Below are positions 1-7,394 of a stretch of 9,497 nucleotides of DNA, in pieces. The translations under genes and the position numbers were made by a program. The stretch's first letter is position 1; every line of letters starts with the position of its first letter. The DNA comes from Gammaproteobacteria bacterium. Lineage in GTDB: Bacteria > Pseudomonadota > Gammaproteobacteria > Ga0077536. The notes beneath the pieces are model-generated. The model made no database searches, was not told where the DNA came from, and saw nothing but the letters and a program-made list of their open reading frames with translations. The stretch covers positions 1 through 9,497 of the forward strand of contig DAOWDI010000165.1 in the NCBI GenBank assembly GCA_030639105.1. The letters run 5' to 3'.

Positions 1-1119
<1,119 letters not shown>

Positions 1120-1128
1120 TACAATTTG

Positions 1129-1143
1129 CTCGCCGCCGGCGAG
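1129..1143. terminator. Hairpin between convergent trxB and dUTPase genes
   Basis: A perfect 6-bp stem, CTCGCC and GGCGAG, encloses a 3-nt loop in the 37-bp gap between two converging genes. On the minus strand it is followed by CAAATTG, and on the plus strand by no T-run. It is therefore not a canonical intrinsic terminator, but position and symmetry suit a short bidirectional one. Confidence 0.4.
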
Positions 1144-1156
1144 AGATCAGCGTACG

Positions 1157-1810
1157 TCAATCCGGCGTTTGCGGATAAGCGCGCGCCAGCTCGGTATAGA
1201 CCCGATCGCGGTAAGTGGGATCGTCGGCGTCAAGCACCGAGAGAATATCGACGAGGTGCTCATTATCCTCGCGGCCGTCCCAGATCTTGAGGTAAGTGCC
1301 GTCACGGTAGCCATGGTCCTGGCGAAAATAATTCAACACGTTTTTGCCGACATAGGCGCGGTAGAGATCGTCAAATCCGCGGCCAATATTGTTCAGCAGC
1401 GTGGGGATGACGGCGATAAGGAAGGTTTTTTCCCTTAACGCGACGCCGGCGAGGCGTTCGACGTCGCAAAGAAACCCTTGAGAGTCCTCCGCACCAAGCC
1501 ATTCGTCAACGATCCGCTCAGCGGCGGCCGTGTGTCCCCGATCGGGGGATATTCGCATACTGAGTCCGAAGTGCCAGATATCGACAACCTCGAGCATTAC
1601 CTGCTCGACATCCTGTTGCGAACGCTTCCACCATTTCCACCCGCCGTAGTGGTCCATGAGTTCCGCGCATTCGATCCATATTGCGCGATACCACTCCCGC
1701 TCCCGCTCCCGCCAGTCGTGGTCGACACGGGCGTTCATCCCATCCTGCATCTCCAGCATCACGGCGGTTTTCGCAATCATCAGCGAGCGGGCGGATTCTT
1801 TCGATTTCAT
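1157..1810 (-). CDS. dUTP diphosphatase, all-alpha dimeric (MazG-like) type
   Basis: Hydrolyses dUTP to dUMP and pyrophosphate, keeping uracil out of DNA and supplying the thymidylate precursor. It belongs to the all-alpha NTP pyrophosphatase superfamily (Campylobacter/trypanosomatid-type dUTPase, dUTPase_2), unrelated to the trimeric Dut of E. coli. Numbering from the ATG at 1810 (217 aa), the metal-binding acidic residues are Glu47 and Glu50 in IWIECAEL, and Glu74 and Asp77 in LEVVDIWHF. The downstream signature KNVLNYFRQDHGY (from about residue 146), then YLKIWDGREDN, is typical of the family. The frame extends upstream to a TTG at 1849, but the ATG at 1810 gives the usual N-terminus; a further Met lies at residue 11. 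It lies 187 bp downstream of the helicase gene, with its own palindromic site at 1908-1923. A hexanucleotide repeat encodes an Arg-Glu run at residues 34-39. Confidence 0.9.
   Translation of the reverse strand: MKSKESARSLMIAKTAVMLEMQDGMNARVDHDWREREREWYRAIWIECAELMDHYGGWKWWKRSQQDVEQVMLEVVDIWHFGLSMRISPDRGHTAAAERIVDEWLGAEDSQGFLCDVERLAGVALREKTFLIAVIPTLLNNIGRGFDDLYRAYVGKNVLNYFRQDHGYRDGTYLKIWDGREDNEHLVDILSVLDADDPTYRDRVYTELARAYPQTPD
1694..1711. repeat. Three tandem copies of hexamer CTCCCG inside the dUTPase gene
   Basis: Three perfect consecutive CTCCCG units occur in the plus-strand reading. On the minus strand they encode alternating Arg and Glu (residues about 34-39) just before the EWYRAIW segment. 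A six-base unit can gain or lose copies without shifting the frame. Confidence 0.8.
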
Positions 1811-1907
1811 GGTTTGATCTTCGATTAATTCTCGACCGTCACACCCCAAGCGACACAGAGGGCGGTATCAAATGATGACCCTATCATCCCGCACCGCGCC
1901 AGCAAAA

Positions 1908-1923
1908 CACTTGATGCCAAGTG
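1908..1923. promoter_or_regulatory. Palindromic operator-like site upstream of the dUTPase gene
   Basis: CACTTGATGCCAAGTG is a perfect dyad with 6-bp arms and a 4-bp centre, about 100 bp upstream of the dUTPase ATG and 59 bp upstream of the alternative TTG. Its core ACTTGATGCCAAGT differs by one central base from the palindrome at 4464-4481 in front of the DUF6998-like/yoaA operon. I could not find a good -10 at the matching distance, so the dUTPase promoter itself is not assigned. The bound factor is unknown; the site does not resemble a LexA box or an NrdR box. Confidence 0.55.
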
Positions 1924-1997
1924 CTCGATGTCCGCCGGTCACCGAGGCCGGGCTGGGACGACACCGCCAGCCGTTGCCAGCATGATCGATACCGCGA

Positions 1998-3935
1998 TCA
2001 CAGACGCCCGAGAAAAGCGACCGCCTCGTCCAACGCGTTGGTGCGCTTCATTGCCGGCAGTGAATCGAGAAACAAGCGGCCGTAGGCCCGCGTCTCCAGA
2101 CGCGGATCACACAGTACGAGGACGCCATGATCATTTTGGTCCCGGATCAGCCGCCCGGCACCCTGCTTCAGCGCAATGACGGCCTCGGGCACCTGGTAGT
2201 CCAAAAATGGATTGCCACCGGCTGTCTCCAGCGCCGATATCCGGGCGCGGGTAACGGGATCGTCCGGCGGCGCAAAGGGCAACTTATCGATAATGACACA
2301 CGACAAGGCAGACCCACGGACATCGACACCCTGCCAGAACGTCGCCGTTCCCAACAAGACACCATCACCCAACCGCTCGAACTGATTCAACAGTTCACCG
2401 CGCGGTGCATGACCCTGAACCAGCAAAGGATACTTGATCCGCCCGCGCAGCAACTCAGCGCATGCCGTCAACGCGCGGTAGCTGGTAAATAACAGGAAAG
2501 TGCGTCCCCGGGTTGCTTCGATCAGTGGCACGGCGAGTTCGACGATGGCGTCCAAGTAAGCCGGCGTACGCGGTTCGAACGCTATACGGGGTAGATACAT
2601 CAGCGCTTGTTCCGTGTAGTCGAAGGGGCTGTCCCAACAACCCTCGTCGCAATCCTCGATGCCGAGCTCACGCCTGAAGTGCGAGAAGTCGCCGTTGACC
2701 GACAAGGTAGCCGAGGTGAAGATCCACACCGCACGACAGGATCCGGTCATTGCCTGGAATGGCTCGGCGATCGATAACGGCGTCGCCTGCAGCGTTGCTC
2801 CGCGACCACTCGTCTCAAACCAACGGACCCATCGGCCTTCCTGTTCGGCTTCCGGCCCACCATCGAGAAACATCTGCAAGTGCGTACCAATTCGCAGCGC
2901 GCGATCATAACAATTCTCGAGACTCGGGCCGCGTTCACTTGCCAGTTCTAAGGCGTCGCGCAATGCGTGTAACGCGCTGAGGACAGCATCGACTTCCTCA
3001 CTCACCGTCTTCGCCGCGTCCAACTCAGCCCAATCTCCGCGCTTTCCGCAGCGTCCGAGAGCGCCGACCAAGGTCGCGGCGACGGTCTCGAGGATACCGG
3101 CGTATTCACGCAGGATTAGCATATCGGATGCCTCCCGCTCGTATGCACTCAGCGTGTCGCGACAGAGCTCGCGCAGTTGATGGCTGCTCACCGAGGAGCC
3201 AAAGAACTTTGAGGCGATATCGGGGATCCGGTGCGCCTCATCGACGACGATCACTTCCGCACTCGGCAGGAGTTCGGCGAAGCCCTCCTCACGCAGCGCC
3301 ATATCCGCAAACAGCAGATGGTGGTTAACGACCACAACATCCGCACTCGCCGCTTCACGCCGCGCCTTGACGACGAAACAGTCATCGAAAAAATGGCAAG
3401 ACTGGCCCAGACAATTATCAGCGGTGGACGTCACGCTCGGCCAGATGGGCGCCTCGTCGGGCAATTCCGCCGCACTCGCTATATCGCCCCGCACACTATA
3501 CCGGGCCCAATCCCCGAGGTAGGCCAGGTGTGTCAGTTCACCCGGTCCGAGATCGCGCGCACCGTGGGCTGCCTCAAGCCGGTGCAGGCACAAATAGTTT
3601 GCTCGTCCCTTGAGCAGCGCGACCGACAAGGTGATGCCCAAGGCCTCCTGAACCAGTGGAATGTCACGCTGAAAAAGTTGATCCTGGAGTGTCTTTGTCG
3701 CCGTCGAAATGATGGTCTTACGGTCAAAGCTCAAGCACGGGACGAGGTAGGCGAGCGTCTTACCCGTACCCGTACCCGCCTCGCAGAGTACACTTGTGTT
3801 AGCGGCGAGTGCATCTTCGATCATCACCGCCATCGCCTGCTGCTGCGAACGTGGCGTGAAGCCGGGCAGTACGCCACCAATCGGCCCATCCGCGCCCAGC
3901 AGCGATGTCGCTCGACTAGTCGGCTTTAACCGCAA
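1998..3935 (-). CDS. yoaA: YoaA/DinG-family ATP-dependent DNA helicase (Fe-S, XPD-like)
   Basis: A superfamily 2 helicase of the XPD/DinG group, expected to unwind DNA 5'-3' at damaged or stalled replication sites; E. coli YoaA works with the clamp-loader subunit HolC. Visible in order: LPGFTPRSQQQAMA at about 23-36; Walker A GTGTGKT with Lys59; four cysteines positioned to hold a 4Fe-4S cluster (116, 175, 180, 186); VVNHHLLFAD at about 202-211; DEAH at 232-235; and, near the C-terminus, motif V (GTATFWQGVDVRG) and motif VI (QGAGRLIR). The 645-aa length is closer to YoaA (about 636) than to DinG (about 716). The start is a TTG 20 bp inside the end of the upstream gene, implying translational coupling; no in-frame ATG lies near the expected N-terminus. 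The family is secure; the choice of YoaA over DinG is slightly less so. Confidence 0.92.
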   Translation of the reverse strand: MRLKPTSRATSLLGADGPIGGVLPGFTPRSQQQAMAVMIEDALAANTSVLCEAGTGTGKTLAYLVPCLSFDRKTIISTATKTLQDQLFQRDIPLVQEALGITLSVALLKGRANYLCLHRLEAAHGARDLGPGELTHLAYLGDWARYSVRGDIASAAELPDEAPIWPSVTSTADNCLGQSCHFFDDCFVVKARREAASADVVVVNHHLLFADMALREEGFAELLPSAEVIVVDEAHRIPDIASKFFGSSVSSHQLRELCRDTLSAYEREASDMLILREYAGILETVAATLVGALGRCGKRGDWAELDAAKTVSEEVDAVLSALHALRDALELASERGPSLENCYDRALRIGTHLQMFLDGGPEAEQEGRWVRWFETSGRGATLQATPLSIAEPFQAMTGSCRAVWIFTSATLSVNGDFSHFRRELGIEDCDEGCWDSPFDYTEQALMYLPRIAFEPRTPAYLDAIVELAVPLIEATRGRTFLLFTSYRALTACAELLRGRIKYPLLVQGHAPRGELLNQFERLGDGVLLGTATFWQGVDVRGSALSCVIIDKLPFAPPDDPVTRARISALETAGGNPFLDYQVPEAVIALKQGAGRLIRDQNDHGVLVLCDPRLETRAYGRLFLDSLPAMKRTNALDEAVAFLGRL

Positions 3936-4401
3936 GACCGCATTCTCGCGTCCACACGCATTTGGCGATGACTCTAAATTGCGCCACCGTCATCGCGCCG
4001 CGTTTATTGTGCGGTTTTTCTTCCAACGCCGTCTCGATCGCCCCGCGATTGGCACGGTAGATCTCGAACGGTTCGTAATCATCGTCCATCAAAACGAGGA
4101 CGGTTTCATCCCACCCCTGGTCCAATTTGAGTTGGCCGACACGCACTGAGCCCTTACCCGCATCGAACACTACTCGCCCTTTTATCTGCACACGGACGAC
4201 GCCCTCTGACATCTTGCGCATGGCGTCACACCCCACAACCGGCTCGATAGGTGACTCGAGACCCAACAGACGCATTGCATCGTTCACCGCGATCTCTGCA
4301 CTCAAGGGCAGCACCTTACCGGTGGCGCGGCGATAGTCCGCGGCCAGCCGGCGCGCCTCGGCAGTGAGTTTATCGATGGAATAAGGCCCTGAGATCGGCA
4401 C
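3916..4401 (-). CDS. Small conserved protein, probably DUF6998 group; possible PD-(D/E)XK-like fold
   Basis: A 161-aa soluble protein with no signal peptide or membrane segment. I associate it from memory with the DUF6998 group (N-terminus PYSIDKLTAEARRLAADYRR); no function is known to me. Seen in order: a helical N-terminus with Glu36; Asp59 in VVGCDA; RVQIKGR with Gln72 and Lys74; and a hydrophobic strand VLVLMDDDYEPFEIYRA at about 101-117. An acidic residue, then QxK, then a strand of this kind resembles PD-(D/E)XK nuclease-like folds in which Gln replaces the usual acidic residue; this is inference. The C-terminal part (TVAQFRVIAKCVW) is unassigned. The start is a GTG with a perfect AGGAGG five bases upstream (4407-4412). 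It is first in an operon with the YoaA-type helicase, which it overlaps by 20 bp, suggesting a shared DNA-related role. Confidence 0.8.
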   Translation of the reverse strand: MPISGPYSIDKLTAEARRLAADYRRATGKVLPLSAEIAVNDAMRLLGLESPIEPVVGCDAMRKMSEGVVRVQIKGRVVFDAGKGSVRVGQLKLDQGWDETVLVLMDDDYEPFEIYRANRGAIETALEEKPHNKRGAMTVAQFRVIAKCVWTRECGLAVKAD

Positions 4402-4426
4402 ACCGACCTCCTCTAATAAATAAGGT

Positions 4427-4441
4427 TATATCTGAGATATA
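4427..4441. promoter_or_regulatory. Perfect dyad at the predicted transcription start of the DUF6998-like/yoaA operon
   Basis: TATATCTGAGATATA is a perfect 7-1-7 palindrome just downstream of the predicted -10 (4449-4454), covering the expected +1 region. Its position suits a repressor site. Its sequence is unrelated to the 4464-4481 dyad, so it may bind a second factor. The local AT-richness makes chance symmetry more likely here than for the other site. Confidence 0.4.
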
Positions 4442-4448
4442 TTATATA

Positions 4449-4477
4449 ACTATATGATTTTATTTACTTGATTCCAA
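4449..4477 (-). promoter_or_regulatory. Sigma70-type promoter of the DUF6998-like/yoaA operon
   Basis: Read on the minus strand: -35 TTGGAA (4472-4477; 4 of 6 to consensus), a 17-bp spacer, and -10 TATAGT (4449-4454; 5 of 6). It lies in an AT-rich island inside GC-rich DNA. The predicted start near 4442 gives a leader of about 40 nt ending in a perfect AGGAGG. Palindromes cover the -35 (4464-4481) and the start point (4427-4441), so this promoter is probably regulated. Confidence 0.6.
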
Positions 4478-4481
4478 GTAA
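4464..4481. promoter_or_regulatory. Palindromic operator-like site over the -35 box
   Basis: TTACTTGATTCCAAGTAA is a perfect dyad with 7-bp arms and a 4-bp centre; the -35 hexamer lies within it. A bound protein here would be expected to block RNA polymerase. The 14-bp core recurs with one central change at 1908-1923 upstream of the dUTPase gene, the best internal evidence that it is a real binding site. It lacks the CTGT-N8-ACAG pattern of LexA. Confidence 0.65.
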
Positions 4482-4521
4482 CAGCAGTATTGGCAAGAAA
4501 CCTGACAAATGGTGTTGTCCG

Positions 4522-4548
4522 CAAAATCACCAGGATCATGAGGCCTGG
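4522..4548 (-). terminator. Weak hairpin at the end of epmA
   Basis: On the minus strand, CCAGG (4544-4548) and CCTGG (4530-4534) form a 5-bp stem with a 9-nt loop overlapping the epmA stop codon, followed by TGATTTTG. The stem is short and the T-run is only four bases, so this is a tentative intrinsic terminator for efp-epmA. Confidence 0.3.
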
Positions 4549-5561
4549 CCGGCTGTGTCAAAGGCGTCAAAACTGACAACTGAGGCCACTGATTCGTGTT
4601 CCCCCAACGACATCATCAGTCGCTCCACGCCCATCGCCACGCCGGCGCACTCGGGCAGACCATATTCAAGTGCCGCCAGAAACAGTGGATCCGGGTCGAC
4701 CTCCGGCAAACCCAGAGCCCGCCGGCGCGAATTTTCCCCCGTATGCCGTCCTTGCTGCTCCACCGGGTCGATGACTTCGTAATACCCATTGGCGATTTCA
4801 ATGCCGCCGATGAGCAACTCGAAGCGTTGCGCGACGCGCGGCGGGCCGGGATCGATGCGCGCATAAGCGGCCTGCTCAAGTGGAAAATCGTAAACGAATA
4901 ACGCGCCGGTAGGCGAGCAGTCATCTCGAAACAGATAGGCGAACAAGGCATCGAGAGACATTGCACGATCCCCTCGATACTCGCCAAGCTCGATGCCGCA
5001 CCGTGCCGTAACCTCGGCGAGGTCATTGGTTGTCACGCCGTGGGGGTCGATACCAAGGCGCTCGTGAAACAACCCGCCGTAGCTGCACCGCGCAAAGCTC
5101 AAAGACGGCAGTATACGCAGCGCGAGTGCTTCGACGTCGTCCATCAGGCGGTGATGGTCGAAACCGAGCCGATACCATTCCAATAGAGTGAACTCAGCGA
5201 GATGATAGCGCCCCAATTCTTCGGCGCGAAATGCGTGACACAGTTGATAGATATCACCGCTGCCCGCGGCGAGTAGCCGCTTCATAGCGAATTCAGGAGA
5301 GGTCTGCAAAAACCCGGACAAACCCATGTGCGCGCCAGCATGGGGTCGAGCGATAAAACTATTCAGCGCGGGATCCGGTGAACCTGCCGGCATCAGCAGC
5401 GGCGTAGCGACCTCGAGGACGTTTGTGTCAGCAAAATAGCGGCGGATCGCCCGTAGGATCTCGGCGCGCCGGCGCAGCGTGGGGATAGTAGCGGACGGAC
5501 GCCAGCGAGCGCCGCTGAGGTACTCCGCTTCAGTCTTCTTTCGCACGCGATACGTATTCAC
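4536..5561 (-). CDS. epmA: EF-P (R)-beta-lysine ligase (GenX/PoxA/YjeA)
   Basis: A class II lysyl-tRNA synthetase paralogue that activates (R)-beta-lysine with ATP and attaches it to Lys34 of elongation factor P. At 341 aa it contains the catalytic domain only, without the N-terminal anticodon-binding OB domain of LysRS, as expected for EpmA. Visible: [24 protein letters not shown] at about 20-43 (E. coli EpmA has WQPSASIPNL here); [13 protein letters not shown] at about 85-97; class II motif 2, [21 protein letters not shown] (begins at 111); the substrate-site segment [11 protein letters not shown]; and motif 3, GVAMGVERL, at 307-315. The start is a GTG inside efp (32-bp overlap) with a poor ribosome binding site; a second GTG at 5546 is an alternative. 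The overlap implies translational coupling to efp, its substrate. Confidence 0.94.
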   Translation of the reverse strand: MNTYRVRKKTEAEYLSGARWRPSATIPTLRRRAEILRAIRRYFADTNVLEVATPLLMPAGSPDPALNSFIARPHAGAHMGLSGFLQTSPEFAMKRLLAAGSGDIYQLCHAFRAEELGRYHLAEFTLLEWYRLGFDHHRLMDDVEALALRILPSLSFARCSYGGLFHERLGIDPHGVTTNDLAEVTARCGIELGEYRGDRAMSLDALFAYLFRDDCSPTGALFVYDFPLEQAAYARIDPGPPRVAQRFELLIGGIEIANGYYEVIDPVEQQGRHTGENSRRRALGLPEVDPDPLFLAALEYGLPECAGVAMGVERLMMSLGEHESVASVVSFDAFDTAGQAS

Positions 5562-6102
5562 CGGTCCGGGTATCGATCTTCAAAAGATCACTTTCCTCAA
5601 CAAACAGCGGAACCTTGACCACCGCACCGGTCTCCACGGTCGCCGGTTTAGTGCCACCAGAAGCCGTATCGCCCCGCACCCCTGGATCCGTACTGGTGAT
5701 CTTGAGGATGGCGAAATTAGGCGGCACCACCGCGATAGGCTCATTGTTCCATAAGGTCACCGCACACATCTCCTGACCCTTGAGCCACTTCATCGCATCA
5801 CCCATCGCCGCCACCGGTGCCGCCAACTGCTCAAAGGATTCCGTATTCATGAAGGTCCACACATCGCCGTCGCTATATAAATATTGCATCTCAACCTCGA
5901 CGACATCCGCCCCCTCAACGGACTCGCCGGACTTATACGTTTTCTCGATGACCCTTCCCGTCTTCAAATTCCTGATCTTGACCCGATTAAACGCCTGGCC
6001 CTTGCCTGGTTTGACGAATTCGTTTTCAACGATATTGAAGGGGTCGCCGTCGAGCATGATCTTCAGACCAAGCTTGAATTGGTTGGTACTGTATGACGCC
6101 AT
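5530..6102 (-). CDS. efp: Elongation factor P
   Basis: A translation factor that binds between the ribosomal P and E sites and relieves stalling at polyproline stretches. The 190-residue product matches the family in length and along its whole sequence: KOW-like N-terminal domain, then two OB domains ending in [26 protein letters not shown]. The modified lysine is Lys34 in KPGKGQAF, the position that EpmA and EpmB decorate in E. coli. The frame runs upstream to about 6153, but the ATG at 6102 gives the conserved N-terminus ([17 protein letters not shown]) and leaves a 34-bp divergent gap to epmB. Its 3' end overlaps epmA. A CATAAT hexamer in the gap (6118-6123, minus strand) could be a -10 but would give a very short leader, so no promoter is assigned. 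Confidence 0.97.
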   Translation of the reverse strand: MASYSTNQFKLGLKIMLDGDPFNIVENEFVKPGKGQAFNRVKIRNLKTGRVIEKTYKSGESVEGADVVEVEMQYLYSDGDVWTFMNTESFEQLAAPVAAMGDAMKWLKGQEMCAVTLWNNEPIAVVPPNFAILKITSTDPGVRGDTASGGTKPATVETGAVVKVPLFVEESDLLKIDTRTGEYVSRAKED

Positions 6103-6108
6103 TACAAT
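6079..6108 (+). promoter_or_regulatory. Possible epmB promoter inside the efp start region
   Basis: TTGGTT (6079-6084), an 18-bp spacer and TACAAT (6103-6108; 5 of 6 to the -10 consensus) lie just upstream of epmB. The -35 is poor. If real, it overlaps the efp start codon, so the two divergent units would compete for the same short region. Confidence 0.3.
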
Positions 6109-6136
6109 GAAATCTCGATTATGTTGAGGCGGGCGT

Positions 6137-7138
6137 ATGATAACGCGAAGCAACTGGCGGATTCAGCCCCCGGATTGGATCGAAGAACTGCGCTCGGCAT
6201 ACGCCAATCCGCTGCATCTGCTGGAGGCCTTGGGTTTAACCGTGGACGATGTCGACCTGGCGACGAACCCGGGGCCTTTCTCGTTTCGCGTACCACACCC
6301 GTTTGCATCGCGGATGCGCCGCTGTGATGCCCGCGACCCGCTGCTCTTGCAGGTCTTGCCGCGCACAGAAGAATTCGCGAAAGTCCGCGGCTACGGTATC
6401 GATCCGGTTGGTGACCTCGCCAGCCGCCGGGCGCCGGCGCTGCTGCAGAAATACAGCGGCCGCGCCCTGTTGATCGTAACCGGCGGTTGCGCTATCAATT
6501 GCCGCTACTGTTTTCGGCGCCACTTCCCCTACCCAGAGGCGACCGGAACGGCCCATCTCGAAGGTGCGATAGCGGACATCGCCCTTGATGATTCACTGAG
6601 CGAAATTATCCTCAGCGGCGGCGATCCGCTGCTGCTGAGCGACGATCACATCGGTGCGATCGTCGAGCGACTGTCCGCTATCGCGCATCTGCGCCGACTC
6701 CGGATCCATACGAGACTGCCGGTCGCCATTCCTTCGCGCATGAGCGGCGCACTGATCAAGCTGCTCTTGGACACCCGCCTCACCACGGTCATTGTTCTAC
6801 ATATCAATCACCCGAACGAGATCGATGCCGAACTCAACGGCGTGCTGCGGCGCTGCGCTGACCAGGGACTCCGCTTCCTGAACCAGTCGGTATTGTTGCG
6901 CGGGATAAACGACGATGTCCAAACGCTGGTCGAATTGTCCGAATCCCTGTTCGAAGCCGCGGTGCTGCCGTATTACGTGCACCTGCTCGACCCGGTTGCC
7001 GGCGCGGCCCATTTCGATGTCGACGAAAAGGCCGCACAAACGATCGCCGGGCATCTGCGCGCAGCGCTACCGGGCTACCTGATGCCTCGGTTCGTCCGCG
7101 AGACCCCGGGGGGGAACGCTAAGCTACCTGTCGGCTGA
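6137..7138 (+). CDS. epmB: EF-P-associated lysine 2,3-aminomutase (radical SAM, YjeK)
   Basis: A radical SAM, PLP-dependent enzyme that converts (S)-alpha-lysine to (R)-beta-lysine, the substrate EpmA ligates to EF-P. At 333 aa it is close to E. coli EpmB (342) and shorter than clostridial KamA. Visible: N-terminal [19 protein letters not shown]; the radical SAM cluster CAINCRYC (CX3CX2C; Cys118, Cys122, Cys125) followed by FRRHFPY; GGDPLLL at 161-167; the SAM-barrel segment [14 protein letters not shown]; and the C-terminal [10 protein letters not shown], whose Lys329 aligns with the PLP-binding lysine of the aminomutases. The ATG at 6137 is preceded by GAGG seven bases upstream (6126-6129). 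It is divergent from efp-epmA. No EpmC (EF-P hydroxylase) gene is present in the window. Confidence 0.95.
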   Translation: MITRSNWRIQPPDWIEELRSAYANPLHLLEALGLTVDDVDLATNPGPFSFRVPHPFASRMRRCDARDPLLLQVLPRTEEFAKVRGYGIDPVGDLASRRAPALLQKYSGRALLIVTGGCAINCRYCFRRHFPYPEATGTAHLEGAIADIALDDSLSEIILSGGDPLLLSDDHIGAIVERLSAIAHLRRLRIHTRLPVAIPSRMSGALIKLLLDTRLTTVIVLHINHPNEIDAELNGVLRRCADQGLRFLNQSVLLRGINDDVQTLVELSESLFEAAVLPYYVHLLDPVAGAAHFDVDEKAAQTIAGHLRAALPGYLMPRFVRETPGGNAKLPVG

Positions 7139-7167
7139 TCAATAGATTTGACCCTGCTATCCTCTCT

Positions 7168-7193
7168 GGCAAAGCCGGGGTTTACCTTTTGTT
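7168..7193 (+). terminator. Weak terminator-like hairpin after epmB
   Basis: GGCAAA pairs with TTTACC with one C-A mismatch around a GC-rich 7-nt loop, followed by TTTTGTT, about 30 nt past the epmB stop. The imperfect stem makes this a tentative intrinsic terminator. Confidence 0.3.
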
Positions 7194-7266
7194 AATGAAT
7201 GCTGTAGTCAAAACGTTTAGAACAGTTTCACTTTGATGCGCACGCCGATAACCGTGCTTTTATGAG

Positions 7267-7294
7267 TTCACTCGGCTATGCTTTTAGCTATTAT
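7267..7294 (+). promoter_or_regulatory. Possible promoter for the two exported-protein genes
   Basis: TTCACT (7267-7272; 4 of 6), a 16-bp spacer and TATTAT (7289-7294; 5 of 6) lie in the noncoding 7139-7394 interval, giving a leader of about 95 nt. This is the best sigma70-like pair I could find there. Nothing else in the interval is recognised. Confidence 0.35.
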
Positions 7295-7394
7295 ACCGGT
7301 CGTGCAGCCCGAACCTTAATGGGCGCGTAATCGGATAATCACGAAAAGGTAGTCAACTAGTGACATGCGCGGGCGCGTATCTGAGGAGGGAAAG

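Noticed and set aside
1478..1828. A 116-codon plus-strand frame with a PLPLPLPP run, opposite the dUTPase gene
   Set aside because: The proline run is only the hexamer repeat read on the other strand, and the minus strand carries the conserved dUTPase motifs.
1951..1972. GGCTGG...CCAGCC inverted repeat downstream of the helicase gene, considered as a terminator
   Set aside because: No T-run follows on the minus strand and the loop is 10 nt; it is weak evidence in GC-rich DNA.
3767..3782. Short ACCCGT tandem-like repeat in the helicase gene
   Set aside because: It simply encodes the Gly-Thr-Gly-Thr-Gly of the Walker A motif and needs no other explanation.
3231..3929. A 232-codon open frame on the plus strand opposite the helicase gene
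   Set aside because: It lies wholly antisense to the clearly conserved helicase, its translation shows no recognisable domain, and long antisense frames are expected in GC-rich coding DNA.
4464..4481. LexA (SOS) box in front of the YoaA-type helicase operon
   Set aside because: DinG-family genes can be SOS-controlled, but neither dyad here fits CTGT-N8-ACAG, so LexA control is not supported.
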